Part shown: positions 63,652 to 64,000 of the stretch, one piece after another | How the letters are laid out: each line of letters opens with the position of its first letter | Numbering within the stretch: position 1 is the first letter of the stretch | DNA from: Aquilaria yunnanensis | Taxonomy: Eukaryota; Streptophyta; Magnoliopsida; Malvales; Thymelaeaceae | Length of the DNA stretch: 64,000 nt | Reading direction: 5' to 3' | NCBI GenBank assembly: GCA_039654915.1 | Contig: CM077599.1 | Coordinates: 8,868,501 to 8,932,500 of the forward strand | The notes under the pieces: generated by a model | The model's input: only the letters and a program-made list of their open reading frames with translations | Databases searched by the model: none | What the model was told of the DNA's origin: nothing | Program-made: the position numbers and the translations under genes

Positions 63652-64000
63652 GATTATATCAGGTATATCATGCTACTATGTGTGTTTAATAAGAAACAAA
63701 CTTTTAGTTGGAGAATGAAACCATGTAATTTCTACTATAAATGCTTATGTGTGGATTTAGTTAGAACATTTATATAATGACGTATTAATTAATTCAACTG
63801 TGAATGTGTGTATGTCGTCGAATATATATTGTTATGTAATTGTAGCAAATAATTTGACTTATGTACTAATAATTTTCTAGAATATAATAGGTTAATGTTT
63901 AAAGCAAGCAATCAATTCAAATGAACAATGCAATGCATGAAAAAATAATTCGAACCGGAAAGTAAAAGTGGCAAAATTTTCAATTGATTTTTCCAACTGC
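63652..64000 (+). other. TNPA-like 3' flank and start of right subterminal region
   Basis: AT-rich 3' region after the stop. The last bases carry the first right-side copy of the CCAACTGC variant. No further gene. Confidence 0.6.

Larger units (their letters stand above)
54972..64000 (+). mobile_element. autonomous-type CACTA (En/Spm) element, right end outside
   Basis: The left terminus is CACTACTAAAAATTCG, a CACTA-type end. Then come a palindromic subterminal repeat array, a leader, a TNP2 transposase gene and a TNPA-like gene, the usual order of En/Spm-type elements. At the right edge (63990-64000) the sequence TTTTTCCAACTGC repeats the subterminal motif, so the right subterminal array is just beginning. 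The element is therefore more than 9.0 kb, with its 3' TIR beyond the window. Confidence 0.92.

Overview
This is nuclear DNA from a flowering plant, most likely a eudicot. It holds split genes with GT-AG introns, an R2R3-MYB of the GAMYB type, a plastid-type arogenate dehydratase, an SKU5-like cupredoxin protein and a MIR171 hairpin. These sit in AT-rich spacers filled with plant transposons (CACTA, MULE, hAT, Stowaway-like MITEs, a solo LTR, LINE and SINE relics). No species can be named from the sequence.

Layout. 1-1565: the first two coding exons of a GAMYB-like gene on the minus strand, continuing beyond the left edge. 1.6-12 kb: spacer with at least four recognisable DNA transposons, including a 941-bp CACTA-type element with a 3-bp TSD and a 1.4-kb MULE-like element with a perfect 10-bp TSD. 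12.1 kb: a MIR171 precursor hairpin on the minus strand. 13-19 kb: spacer plus a decayed FAR1/FRS (MULE-related) gene. 20-25 kb: a Pack-MULE carrying a captured fragment of plastid threonine synthase, and a second long-TIR element. 25.36-29.24 kb: a 3.9-kb hAT element with a perfect 8-bp TSD and a broken transposase gene, ending about 290 bp before the next start codon. 29.53-33.84 kb: a complete 11-exon arogenate/prephenate dehydratase gene. 34-45 kb: mostly AT-rich desert with LINE and SINE relics and a diverged 0.6-kb tandem duplication. 45.24-47.63 kb: a complete 8-exon SKS gene (a multicopper-oxidase-like protein lacking the usual copper-ligand motifs). 48.5-50 kb: a 1454-bp solo LTR with a 5-bp TSD. 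54.97 kb to the right edge: most of a large CACTA (En/Spm) element.

The CACTA element is the most interesting part. Its left end is an array of about a dozen palindromes built on TTCCAACGGCT. It is followed by an untranslated leader with a long intron, a three-exon TNP2-type transposase gene of 1151 codons with no visible defect, and a five-exon TNPA-like (Ptta/En/Spm) gene broken only by one apparent single-base frameshift. The repeat unit matches, or nearly matches, the plant mitosis-specific activator (MSA) element YCYAACGGYYA bound by MYB3R factors. This suggests, as inference, that the transposon borrows a G2/M control element as its subterminal repeat and promoter.

The host genes look independent of each other: transcription control (MYB, miR171), phenylalanine biosynthesis (ADT) and cell wall/secretory pathway (SKS). 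Apart from the MYB gene, which the left edge cuts, each is complete within the window.
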